9,936 nt of DNA. It comes from an uncultured Ruminococcus sp. (GTDB taxonomy: Bacteria > Bacillota > Clostridia > Oscillospirales > Ruminococcaceae). The position numbers and the translations under genes are program-made. Every line of letters starts with the position of its first letter. The first letter of the stretch is position 1. Location of the stretch: the NCBI GenBank assembly GCA_946186215.1, contig CAMHMM010000048.1, positions 1 through 9,936 on the forward strand. The letters run 5' to 3'. The notes beneath the pieces were generated by a model that did no database searches, had not been told where the DNA came from, and saw nothing but the letters and a program-made list of their open reading frames with translations. Positions 1 to 6,453 of this stretch are shown here, in pieces.

Positions 1-713
1 TGCATTGCGATAGGATCAATTCCTTCATCGCGGAGAGCCTGGCAGAGCTTCTCGAACTCAGCCTGAGTTGTGGGTATGCTGTCATAGCCTACCTTCTTGA
101 TGGTCTCCTCATTGTAAACAACAGCGTTGTTGTAGGTCTTTGCGGGCATGAGGGAGTAGATGTACTGGCCGTCGTTTACCATTGTGGTAGCATAGTCGCC
201 GTAGAGAGCCTTAGCCTCGTCAACTGTGCAGTAGGGCAGAGCGTACTGCTGCCATTCCTCGATGGACCAGTTGGGAGATGTGAAGATATCGATGCCGGGG
301 TCGTTGGTCTGGAGCAGAGGACGGATGTCATCCTCGGTGGAGTTGACCTGAAGATCAACATGGATGTCGTACTCCTCCTCGAACTTTTCAGCAAGATGCT
401 TCATGTAAGCGTAGGATTCGTCACGATAGGTGTTGCCTGCGTCGTCCTTCTTCTCCTCGCCGAGAACTCTGTTTCCGCCGTGGGTGTACAGGGTTATGGA
501 TGTGCCCTTGAGAGCCTTGGTGTCGATATCAGCGATGCGCTTGAAGCCTGTGCTTGCAGATGCAGAAGAGCCGCTGTCAGCAGGAGCAGCTGCGCCGCTG
601 TCACCGCCGGACGGAGCAGAGGGGCTTGCGGGAGCAGAGCCGCCGCAGGCTGAGAAAAGACTTGCAACAAGTGCAGTGCAGCAAATGGCACTGAAGATCT
701 TCTTATTCTTCAT
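1..713 (-). CDS. ABC transporter solute-binding lipoprotein (family 1, probably sugar), 3' end outside the window
   Basis: This is the extracytoplasmic binding component of an ABC importer, anchored to the outer face of the membrane by a lipid. The reverse frame is open from the ATG at 711-713 to the window edge, giving 237 residues. The N-terminus has a positive MKNKK, a hydrophobic stretch and a lipobox-like LFSAC with the lipidated Cys at residue 23. A Ser/Ala/Gly/Pro-rich linker follows (about 24-56). The mature domain opens with a beta strand (SITLYTHGG), then has features typical of family 1 binding proteins: HLAEKFEEEY, DIFTSPNW, MPAKTYNNAVVYNEET and PTTQAEFEKLCQAL. A perfect AGGAGG lies at 719-724, five bases before the start. 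The lipobox has Phe at -3, slightly unusual. Sugar specificity is inferred from family resemblance only. Permease genes would be expected beyond position 1. Confidence 0.9.
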   Translation of the reverse strand, partial: MKNKKIFSAICCTALVASLFSACGGSAPASPSAPSGGDSGAAAPADSGSSASASTGFKRIADIDTKALKGTSITLYTHGGNRVLGEEKKDDAGNTYRDESYAYMKHLAEKFEEEYDIHVDLQVNSTEDDIRPLLQTNDPGIDIFTSPNWSIEEWQQYALPYCTVDEAKALYGDYATTMVNDGQYIYSLMPAKTYNNAVVYNEETIKKVGYDSIPTTQAEFEKLCQALRDEGIDPIAM

Positions 714-833
714 ATTTTCCTCCTGAATATCTGCCGAAACCTGGTCGTGCAGATTAATTTCATCCGCAGCAGCCGGAACCTGCCGCCGGATAATATACTA
801 CCTAAACCGTCCGGTATGCAGAAGTGCCTGTTC

Positions 834-858
834 AAAGTAAATAACCTTAATTTACTTT
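834..858. promoter_or_regulatory. 9-bp inverted repeat, candidate operator
   Basis: The arms AAAGTAAAT (834-842) and ATTTACTTT (850-858) are perfect reverse complements separated by seven bases. The repeat lies roughly 18 to 42 bases downstream of the transcription start predicted from the promoter at 886-914. That is where a repressor would block the promoter of the solute-binding gene. The binding protein is not known, and the arms are AT-rich, so chance is not excluded. Confidence 0.4.
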
Positions 859-885
859 AAAATTTCTGCAACACCCGACATTAAA

Positions 886-914
886 ATTAAACTACAAAAT
901 CAGGAAAAAATCAA
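886..914 (-). promoter_or_regulatory. Candidate sigma-A promoter for the solute-binding protein gene
   Basis: On the minus strand TTGATT (909-914) and TTTAAT (886-891) are separated by exactly 17 bases. The -35 box matches the consensus at 4 of 6 positions and the -10 box at 5 of 6. Transcription would start near 879, giving a leader of about 165 nt. AT-rich DNA produces such matches by chance, so this is moderate support. Confidence 0.45.
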
Positions 915-1192
915 GTAGTTTTCTGAAAATAACATGGTTTTGTAAACAAAATCTCTTTTTCAAACTAAAACGAGCAGGGTAATTTGTGTAATTTTCACAA
1001 CCTCCAAATGGAATCGTTATCACTTATTGATAAGAGAAAAATCATGCGTCTTAACCCGTCGTTCCGTTTAAGTTTCTTTTATTCGGATTAATAAATGCTG
1101 TTATACTGTCTGCGTATGCGAAATTAAATTAATCTATTAAATAAACAGGACACTTTGAATTAATATTAGCATTGCGGTGCGGGATATTTAGT

Positions 1193-1230
1193 AAAAAATC
1201 TCCTTTCCCGCTGAAAGCGGAAAAGGAGAT
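1193..1230 (-). terminator. Rho-independent terminator after queA
   Basis: A 15-bp stem (1198-1212 with 1216-1230) with a three-base loop is followed on the minus strand by a run of six T at 1193-1198. The single mismatch in the DNA becomes a G-U wobble in the minus-strand transcript, so the stem is complete in that direction. It starts 15 bases after the queA stop codon and closes the seven-gene block. Confidence 0.93.
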
Positions 1231-1245
1231 CGGATCATCCGGATA

Positions 1246-2523
1246 TCAAAGTATAAGCATTGCATCACCGAAGCTGAAAAATCTGTACTTTTCTTCAACT
1301 GCCGTGCGGTATGCGTTCATGGTGCTGTGGTAGCCCGCAAATGCGGAAACCAGCATGATAAGCGTGCTCTCGGGCAGGTGGAAGTTGGTGATAAGCCCGT
1401 CGATTACCTTGAAATCATAGCCGGGGTAGATGAATATATCCGTATTGCCCTCGCAGGCGCGTATCTCGCCGTATTTCGTGCCGATGCTCTCAAGAGTCCG
1501 GGTGGATGTGGTCCCTACAGCGATGACTCTGCCGCCCTGCGCCTTTGTGCGGCGTATAAGCTCTGCGGTTTCCTCTGAAAGGGAGTAGTGCTCGGAGTGC
1601 ATCTTGTGGTGAAGTATCTCGTCCTCCTTGACGGGGCGGAAGGTGCCAAGCCCCACATGAAGGGTGACGAATGCAGTATTTATGCCGTTTGCGCGAAGCT
1701 CTGCCAGCTGCTCCTCTGTAAAGTGGAGCCCTGCCGTGGGAGCTGCCGCCGAGCCTGATTCACGGGAATATACCGTCTGGTAGCGCTCCTTGTCCTCGAG
1801 CTTTTTGGTGATATAGGGCGGCAGGGGCATCTGGCCTATCTTGTCGAGCACCTCGTATATGCTGCCCTCGCATTCAAAGCGGGCGAGCCTGTTTCCGCCC
1901 TCGACGATATCGGTTATCGTGCCCTTTAAAAGGCCGCCGCCGAATATGAATTCTGCACCGGGCTTTGCTCTCTTGCCGGGACGGACGAGTATCTCCCAAA
2001 CCTTGTCGCCCTTCGGTTCAAGGAGCAAAAACTCGATAAATCCGCCCGAGCCCACCTTTTCGCCGTAGAGCCTTGCGGGGATGACTCTCGAATCGTTCAT
2101 CACCAGCAGGTCGCCCTTTTTCAGATGCGCCATAAGATCGTAAAACCTGTCATGGGTGATGCTGCCGTTTTTTCTGTCAAGGCACAGCAGGCGGGAGCTG
2201 TTGCGGGGCTCCAGCGGTGTCTGTGCGATAAGCTCCTCGGGCAGGTCGTAGCCGAAATCACTGCGCAGCAGGGAATGCTCCTCATCGCGCACCCATTTCA
2301 CATTGCCGCAGTCCTTCATCGCGCGTATCGCAGGACGCAGGGCAGGGCAGGCATACTCCTCGTTGGCGGCGTTTATCGTGATGGTATCCGCACATTCGCT
2401 TATCACATCATAGAGCGCATCCGCATTCCTGCCGAAATGGGGCGGAGCGGAGAGCGCCTGTGCCATTTTGTCGTAGAATCCATCCGCATCGGGATGATCC
2501 CTGAAATTGAGATCTATATTCAT
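1246..2523 (-). CDS. queA: Barstar-like domain fused to S-adenosylmethionine:tRNA ribosyltransferase-isomerase (QueA)
   Basis: QueA transfers and isomerises the ribosyl group of S-adenosylmethionine onto 7-aminomethyl-7-deazaguanine in tRNA, giving epoxyqueuosine, the penultimate step of queuosine synthesis in the cytoplasm. Residues about 86-425 are a full-length QueA: FGYDLPEELIAQTPL (90-104), MNDSRVIPAR (142-151), AAPTAGLHFT (260-269), HVGLGTFRPV (289-298), GTTSTRTLES (337-346) and GLITNFHLP (376-384). The first 80 or so residues are extra and resemble barstar: APPHFGRNADALYDVIS (26-42) aligns without gaps to barstar residues 26-42 and keeps Asp35 and Asp39, the main barnase-contacting aspartates. 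A final helix and strand (62-78) complete the fold. An AAAGGA site sits five bases before the ATG, so the fused form should be translated. An internal GTG at 2299-2301 could yield QueA alone. Last gene of the operon, 22 bases after its upstream neighbour. Confidence 0.93.
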   Translation of the reverse strand: MNIDLNFRDHPDADGFYDKMAQALSAPPHFGRNADALYDVISECADTITINAANEEYACPALRPAIRAMKDCGNVKWVRDEEHSLLRSDFGYDLPEELIAQTPLEPRNSSRLLCLDRKNGSITHDRFYDLMAHLKKGDLLVMNDSRVIPARLYGEKVGSGGFIEFLLLEPKGDKVWEILVRPGKRAKPGAEFIFGGGLLKGTITDIVEGGNRLARFECEGSIYEVLDKIGQMPLPPYITKKLEDKERYQTVYSRESGSAAAPTAGLHFTEEQLAELRANGINTAFVTLHVGLGTFRPVKEDEILHHKMHSEHYSLSEETAELIRRTKAQGGRVIAVGTTSTRTLESIGTKYGEIRACEGNTDIFIYPGYDFKVIDGLITNFHLPESTLIMLVSAFAGYHSTMNAYRTAVEEKYRFFSFGDAMLIL

Positions 2524-2528
2524 AATGT

Positions 2529-2534
2529 TCCTTT
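2529..2534 (-). promoter_or_regulatory. Ribosome binding site that fixes the fused barstar-QueA start
   Basis: AAAGGA on the minus strand lies five bases before the ATG at 2521-2523. Methionine 69, the only internal Met before the QueA domain, has no such site upstream. This makes the long barstar-containing product the best-supported form. A second purine-rich AGAGGAG lies at 2538-2544 but is rather far from the ATG. Confidence 0.65.
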
Positions 2535-2545
2535 CGGCTCCTCTT

Positions 2546-3346
2546 TCAGCTGTGTCTGTGGCGCTGGGTGAAAAGCAGCAGCGCTATTATTATCAGCAGT
2601 ACGGCTGCGGGAAGTATCTGGAAAAGCTGCAGCGGGTTTGTGAACACACGCCCTGCAAAGGTGATGCGGTTGAGCCCGAACAGCACTTCCGTGGCGGTGA
2701 AGATCACCGTTACATAGGGTAGCACCGCGCGTACATCCCCGTAGGAGAATATCATCAGAGCGCATATCCCGCTCATGACGATGATGCTCACGCAGGCGGT
2801 GACATCAAAGGGATTGAAGCCCTCGATAAACAACCGCAGTATGTAGTCGTAGCGAAAATACTGTATATAGAAGCAGAACAGTCCGCAGCAGCACAGCGAA
2901 GCGAATTTCAGTCCCTTTCGTGTGCGGAGCACGAGGAAGGGGTAGCCGAATATCAGCAGCGATGTGAATATCCCGTCGCAGAATGCGTCGAGGAGGCGGT
3001 ACAGATCCAGATCCCCCGTATAGAAAAAGGTTATGTTCTTTGCGCCTATCTCGAACAGAACGGGATAAAACACGATGAACAGCCCCCACAGAAAGCCCTT
3101 TACCACGCCCTCTATGCCGTGCCCTTTGGCAAGAAAATTGAGCTTGTTGGCATCAAGGACATAGTGGAAAAACAGGGTAAGCACCGACACTGCGGCAACA
3201 GGCACGATCAGTGCCGCAGGCATGGGAAGGAACATTGATGACAGCACCTTTGAGACCATGCCCAGTATTAAAAACAGCAGTGTCGCTATTATGGGATGTT
3301 CCGAAAATATCCGCTCATGTTCTTTTTTGTCCGTTTTTTCTGCCAT
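2546..3346 (-). CDS. Polytopic membrane protein of unknown function (266 aa)
   Basis: I do not recognise the family. The protein begins with a charged cytosolic segment (MAEKTDKKEHERIF) followed by about seven or eight hydrophobic segments, roughly at residues 18-38, 44-64, 83-104, 125-145, 150-166, 184-204, 210-228 and 244-262. It ends in a short basic His/Arg tail. A cysteine cluster, LCCCGLFC, sits near residues 150-157. No catalytic motif such as the EExxxR of CPBP proteases is visible. The start is supported by GGAGG at 3355-3359, eight bases before the ATG and inside the end of the upstream gene, which it overlaps by 32 bases in another frame. Such overlap suggests translational coupling with the TPR-like protein encoded just upstream. 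Confidence 0.85.
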   Translation of the reverse strand: MAEKTDKKEHERIFSEHPIIATLLFLILGMVSKVLSSMFLPMPAALIVPVAAVSVLTLFFHYVLDANKLNFLAKGHGIEGVVKGFLWGLFIVFYPVLFEIGAKNITFFYTGDLDLYRLLDAFCDGIFTSLLIFGYPFLVLRTRKGLKFASLCCCGLFCFYIQYFRYDYILRLFIEGFNPFDVTACVSIIVMSGICALMIFSYGDVRAVLPYVTVIFTATEVLFGLNRITFAGRVFTNPLQLFQILPAAVLLIIIALLLFTQRHRHS

Positions 3347-4016
3347 GCTTTCTTCCTCCGGCGTTTTTGCGTGCGCCGCTTTCTATGCGCATTTCTGTTT
3401 TCCTGATCAGTTCCGTGAGCTCGCCCCTGCCGTAATACGCAGGAAAGCTCTTCTGCGCGATCTCCCGTGCCCTGTCGAACATATCGAGCCTCAGCATTGC
3501 CCGCACAAGGCAGATATCTATCATCAGAACGCTTCGCCTGTCGTCGGTTGAGACTGCCTTTACGAATACAGTCACCGCGTTTTCATAGCGTCTGGCGATA
3601 AATTCTCTTATTCCTATGGTGCGGCGCATCACTACCGAGCTTTCGCCGAGTACGAGCGCATTGTGCTTTTCGTAAAGCTCGTTTATCTCTTTGAATTTAT
3701 CTGTAAGGAAAAGGCAGAGGATGTAGTTGTTGACGAAGACATGGCCGAGAGAACGGCTGAGCTTCTTTATCTCACATTCCCCGAAGGCCTCTGCCGCCGC
3801 TGTAAGGTCGCCCTTGAAGAGCAGCCCCTGAGCGATAAGCGCCTTTCCCTCCTCCTGCCGCCTGCCCTTGGGTGCCTTTTCCATGGCGGCGCGGAGCATA
3901 TTTATATATTCCTCATCGTATCCGTTCTGCGTCAGATATTCCGCAGCCCGTGAGTAATCTCCGGACATTTTAAGGAAGCCCTTTATCCTGTCCGGCAGGC
4001 TTTTTATGGCATTCAT
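3315..4016 (-). CDS. TPR-like all-helical cytosolic protein, function unknown (233 aa)
   Basis: The product has no signal peptide or membrane segment. It is built of paired amphipathic helices resembling tetratricopeptide repeats: for example SGDYSRAAEYLTQNG (18-32), KGDLTAAAEAF (68-78), TDKFKEINELYEKH (109-122), ARRYENAVTVFVKA and LDMFDRAREIAQKS. Such repeats usually serve as protein-protein scaffolds. The last 20 residues are strongly basic and probably disordered (GGRKHGRKNGQKRT). The Shine-Dalgarno is weak (GGGGTG, about seven bases upstream), and the start lies 25 bases after the upstream gene, so reinitiation is likely. Its 3' end overlaps the next gene by 32 bases. Placed between membrane-protein genes, it may act as their cytosolic partner; that is inference from position only. 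Confidence 0.8.
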   Translation of the reverse strand: MNAIKSLPDRIKGFLKMSGDYSRAAEYLTQNGYDEEYINMLRAAMEKAPKGRRQEEGKALIAQGLLFKGDLTAAAEAFGECEIKKLSRSLGHVFVNNYILCLFLTDKFKEINELYEKHNALVLGESSVVMRRTIGIREFIARRYENAVTVFVKAVSTDDRRSVLMIDICLVRAMLRLDMFDRAREIAQKSFPAYYGRGELTELIRKTEMRIESGARKNAGGRKHGRKNGQKRT

Positions 4017-4041
4017 GGCTGCACCCCGCTCACTGCGGCAG

Positions 4042-4362
4042 TCAGCCGCTCTTTCGGTACTTTATCTTTATTACCGTCCAGATAATTGTATCGAGTATCA
4101 GTATCACCGCGATGAATATATGTATCCCGTTGGTCACCGCATCGTAGCCGCCTGTTATGACGATATAGATGCAGTAGGCCGCCGCAAGTGCATACATGAC
4201 AAGCTTTAGCGGGCGCACGACCTCATCGGTGTATTCCTTTTTGTCGGAAAGAGGCATGGGCAGGAATTTTATAAATCCCACGGTATCTATCGCCACGGCG
4301 ACAAAAAGCATCAGCAGGATGATATCATAGATCACGGGGAAGTCGAATATGCTGGATCTCAT
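4042..4362 (-). CDS. Small membrane protein with three predicted helices (106 aa)
   Basis: I do not recognise this family. Hydrophobic segments lie at about residues 10-32, 53-73 and 80-100. They are separated by a charged loop (LSDKKEYTDEVVRPLK, about 38-53) and end in a short basic tail (KIKYRKSG). By the positive-inside rule the C-terminus is probably cytosolic. The start is nine bases after the stop of the S41-like gene. The only purine-rich stretch, GAGAAAGG, lies within the end of that gene and about 13 bases from the ATG, so translation probably depends on ribosomes arriving from the upstream gene. The close coupling suggests it works with the S41-like protein, but nothing in its own sequence shows a function. 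Confidence 0.75.
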   Translation of the reverse strand: MRSSIFDFPVIYDIILLMLFVAVAIDTVGFIKFLPMPLSDKKEYTDEVVRPLKLVMYALAAAYCIYIVITGGYDAVTNGIHIFIAVILILDTIIWTVIKIKYRKSG

Positions 4363-4371
4363 TTGGTCGTA

Positions 4372-5586
4372 TCAGCCTTTCTCGTTGAGGATCTCCATCG
4401 CCCTGATAAACTGCGTGTCGTAGAACTGTGCATCCATATCGGGCATAGTGCCGAGTATCAGATCATCCGGGAAGTCCGCCTCCTCGTCGGGGGCGATGCC
4501 CGTTCCCGCAAAGCTGCCCGAGCCCGGTGTGGAAAGCAGCGCGGTCGAGATCAGCAGCACGGAATTATCCGAACAGATATAGGGCTTCTGGTAGGTGCCG
4601 TGTCCCTTTGTGGTATGCCCCACAAGGACTGCTCCCGAAAAATCCCTGAGTGCGGATGCGAAAAGCTCCGCACAGCCCTCGGTGTTCTCGTTTATTATCA
4701 CTGCCATGGGCATTTTTATCTGCTCTGCCTCGGTACACGCCACTACTACGCGGGATTCGCCTGTTTTCTCGGTAGCCGTGACTACATCCTCCGCGCCTAT
4801 GATATGATCAAGGCAGGCACGGAGCACATCAAGATCGGTAAACGCCAGATCCCTTACATCAAATATGAGCTTCACCGCGCCCTGCTGTACTGCGGAAACG
4901 ATGGCCTCGCTTATCTGCTTGTCGGTCTTTGCGGTTATCTCTTTTATGCGGATAAAGCCGATATCATCCACCATAGTCGTGGTAACGGTTATATGCTCGG
5001 TGAGCCTTGCCACCACATCATAGTCGATAAAATTCGTGCCGTACTCATCGGTGCGCTTTACATAAAGGCTCACCCTTGTGCCCTGAGTGCAGTCGAGCAG
5101 AAGTATGGCCTCGTCGTAGCCGCCGTCGTAGGCTATTACATCCTTGTTATTCACGGCGGTGATTATGTCGTTTACAAGTATGCCCGCATCCTCTGCGGCA
5201 CCGCCTGCCTCCACCTGTGTTACGCGGATATATCCGTTCTTGTCCTTTTCGCAGGAAAAGCCCAGTCCCTCCACCATGCCGTCGCTCACTGCGGAATAGG
5301 CCGCATATTCATCGGCGGTGAAATATCTCGCATAGGGATCGCCCAGACCTGCCACATAGCCCTTCACTAAAGAGGAGGAGACTATATTTTCATCGGGAGA
5401 GCCGATATACGCCGATCTTGCGTAGGCATCCACCTCGGAAAGGCGGGTGTAGAGCTGCTGTTTTTCGTTTATATTGGAAAGCTTGGCATTGACCCTGTCA
5501 AGTGTGTACTGATGGGTACACACGAATGTGACCAGTGCAGTGACGGCCATAAGCCCCACTGTAATGCCTAAGGGAACTCGTTTCAT
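4372..5586 (-). CDS. Membrane-anchored S41 (CtpA/Prc-like) protein with PDZ domain, catalytic dyad lost: probable pseudoprotease
   Basis: Layout resembles carboxyl-terminal processing proteases. There is an N-terminal membrane anchor (about 6-24), a helical region with LVKGYVAGLGDPYARYFT (73-90) typical of CtpA, a PDZ domain (about 103-178, with GLGF and AGILVNDIITAVN), and an S41 core (about 206-365). The core aligns well around VIINENTEGCAELFASALRD (296-315), but the position of the catalytic Ser is Gly304. In HTTKGHGTYQ (324-333) the position of the catalytic Lys is His329. The substrate-binding NPGG after the D-x-R strand is also missing (DVRDLAFTD, 243-251). Peptidase activity by the usual Ser-Lys mechanism is therefore unlikely; a peptide-binding or scaffolding role is an inference. 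The frame is intact over 404 residues, so this is not simple decay. The start has only a weak GGTGG seven bases upstream. Confidence 0.88.
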   Translation of the reverse strand: MKRVPLGITVGLMAVTALVTFVCTHQYTLDRVNAKLSNINEKQQLYTRLSEVDAYARSAYIGSPDENIVSSSLVKGYVAGLGDPYARYFTADEYAAYSAVSDGMVEGLGFSCEKDKNGYIRVTQVEAGGAAEDAGILVNDIITAVNNKDVIAYDGGYDEAILLLDCTQGTRVSLYVKRTDEYGTNFIDYDVVARLTEHITVTTTMVDDIGFIRIKEITAKTDKQISEAIVSAVQQGAVKLIFDVRDLAFTDLDVLRACLDHIIGAEDVVTATEKTGESRVVVACTEAEQIKMPMAVIINENTEGCAELFASALRDFSGAVLVGHTTKGHGTYQKPYICSDNSVLLISTALLSTPGSGSFAGTGIAPDEEADFPDDLILGTMPDMDAQFYDTQFIRAMEILNEKG

Positions 5587-5631
5587 CTAAAAACCACCAT
5601 CTGGGAAAACTATATGCTGATCCGTCAGCGT

Positions 5632-6453
5632 TTATTCTCGGGTATCGCCTGAGAATACGGTGATGTCATTGAGCCCTTTATCATCCATGACGCATCTGAG
5701 GCTCACGGATATGGTATAGTTGAAATAGGGCAGATAGAACATCATGGGGAATACGATAGGTATCAGGACCAGCACGGGGAGTGCCGAAAAGCACAGTCTG
5801 GGCAGTATCCCTTTCCCGAGCTTTGCCATTTTTTTGCTTGCCGCCAGCACCTCACGGGGCTTTTTGTTTATGTCCATAGTGAAGATATAGGCGGAATAGA
5901 TAAGGTCAACGCTGAGCAGGAAGGACACTAAGAGCACCACGATTATCACCACTGTCAGGGCGAATATGATATAGGGGCTCAGACGCGCAAAATCAAAATT
6001 GCAGTGCTTTCCCGCACCGTATACAGACGCGGCGATCACCGCAGCTCCGGGGAGCACACGGAGAAGCCCCGCAAGGTCGTTGCTCAGCTTCATCCTGATG
6101 CAGCGGCTGATGACCGCCCTTGAGGAATAGCAGGAAAACAGCGAGGCCAGCGGCATTATCGTCCCTGATGCGGCCTGAAAGTAAAACCAGCGTATGCCGT
6201 AATAAAGCGGGATATACGCAAAGTACACTATCGCCAGATAAAGTGCCGAGAAAAGCAGGAATTCCGGCGGGCAGTCTGAAAACACAGGCACATGGCGCAT
6301 ACTCGTATGCGCACCTGTAAGCTGACCTATCGTTATTATCACGGCGGCGCTGAAAGCGACTACCCCCGCAGATATCGTAACGATAAAGCAGAACTCCGGC
6401 CAGCCCGTCTTCATCATGGAAACAGCTTTAGAATTGATACTCTGTATCGTCAT
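5632..6453 (-). CDS. Polytopic membrane protein, possibly DUF975-like (273 aa)
   Basis: About five or six hydrophobic segments lie near residues 21-43, 65-90, 128-146, 160-187 and 222-245. Between the last two, DLIYSAYIFTMDINKKPREVLAASKKMAKLGKG resembles the conserved stretch of DUF975-type membrane proteins, in which a short charged loop carries a Ser/Lys-rich helix before the final membrane segments. I give that family as a weak match only. The frame stays open to an ATG at 6511-6513, but the ATG at 6451-6453 is preferred because GGAGGAAG precedes it and it reduces the overlap with the upstream gene from 86 to 26 bases. Its role is unknown. It follows the phosphatase-like gene and precedes the S41-like gene by 45 bases. 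Confidence 0.82.
   Translation of the reverse strand: MTIQSINSKAVSMMKTGWPEFCFIVTISAGVVAFSAAVIITIGQLTGAHTSMRHVPVFSDCPPEFLLFSALYLAIVYFAYIPLYYGIRWFYFQAASGTIMPLASLFSCYSSRAVISRCIRMKLSNDLAGLLRVLPGAAVIAASVYGAGKHCNFDFARLSPYIIFALTVVIIVVLLVSFLLSVDLIYSAYIFTMDINKKPREVLAASKKMAKLGKGILPRLCFSALPVLVLIPIVFPMMFYLPYFNYTISVSLRCVMDDKGLNDITVFSGDTRE

Larger units (their letters stand above)
714..1192. other. AT-rich intergenic region upstream of the solute-binding protein gene
   Basis: No convincing gene is seen in this stretch of about 480 bases between the queA terminator and the lipoprotein gene. It is much richer in A and T than the flanking genes. It holds a plausible sigma-A promoter pointing at the lipoprotein gene (886-914) and a 9-bp inverted repeat just downstream of the expected transcription start (834-858). 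Two shorter palindromes lie further upstream: TTTTGT-AA-ACAAAA at 938-951, and TTATCA-CTTAT-TGATAA at 1017-1033. Such a layout suits a regulated nutrient-uptake promoter, but no known operator was recognised. The predicted 5' leader of about 160 nt is GC-rich in its last 100 nt. Confidence 0.6.

Noticed and set aside
2546..3346. CPBP-type intramembrane protease
   Set aside because: Topology and length are compatible, but the EExxxR and the later His motifs of that family are absent.
4363..5370. Plus-strand open frame of 335 codons opposite the S41-like gene
   Set aside because: Antisense shadow: the minus-strand frame has PDZ and S41 features, while the plus frame gives a His/Cys/Tyr-rich sequence without domains.
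5584..5600. Five-codon upstream frame (MVVFR) whose TGA overlaps the start of the S41-like gene
   Set aside because: It has no ribosome binding site and such short frames are common by chance.
5616..5629. Short hairpin GCTGA-TCCG-TCAGC between the 273-aa membrane gene and the S41-like gene
   Set aside because: Only five base pairs and no T run, so it is not a convincing terminator; the genes are probably co-transcribed.
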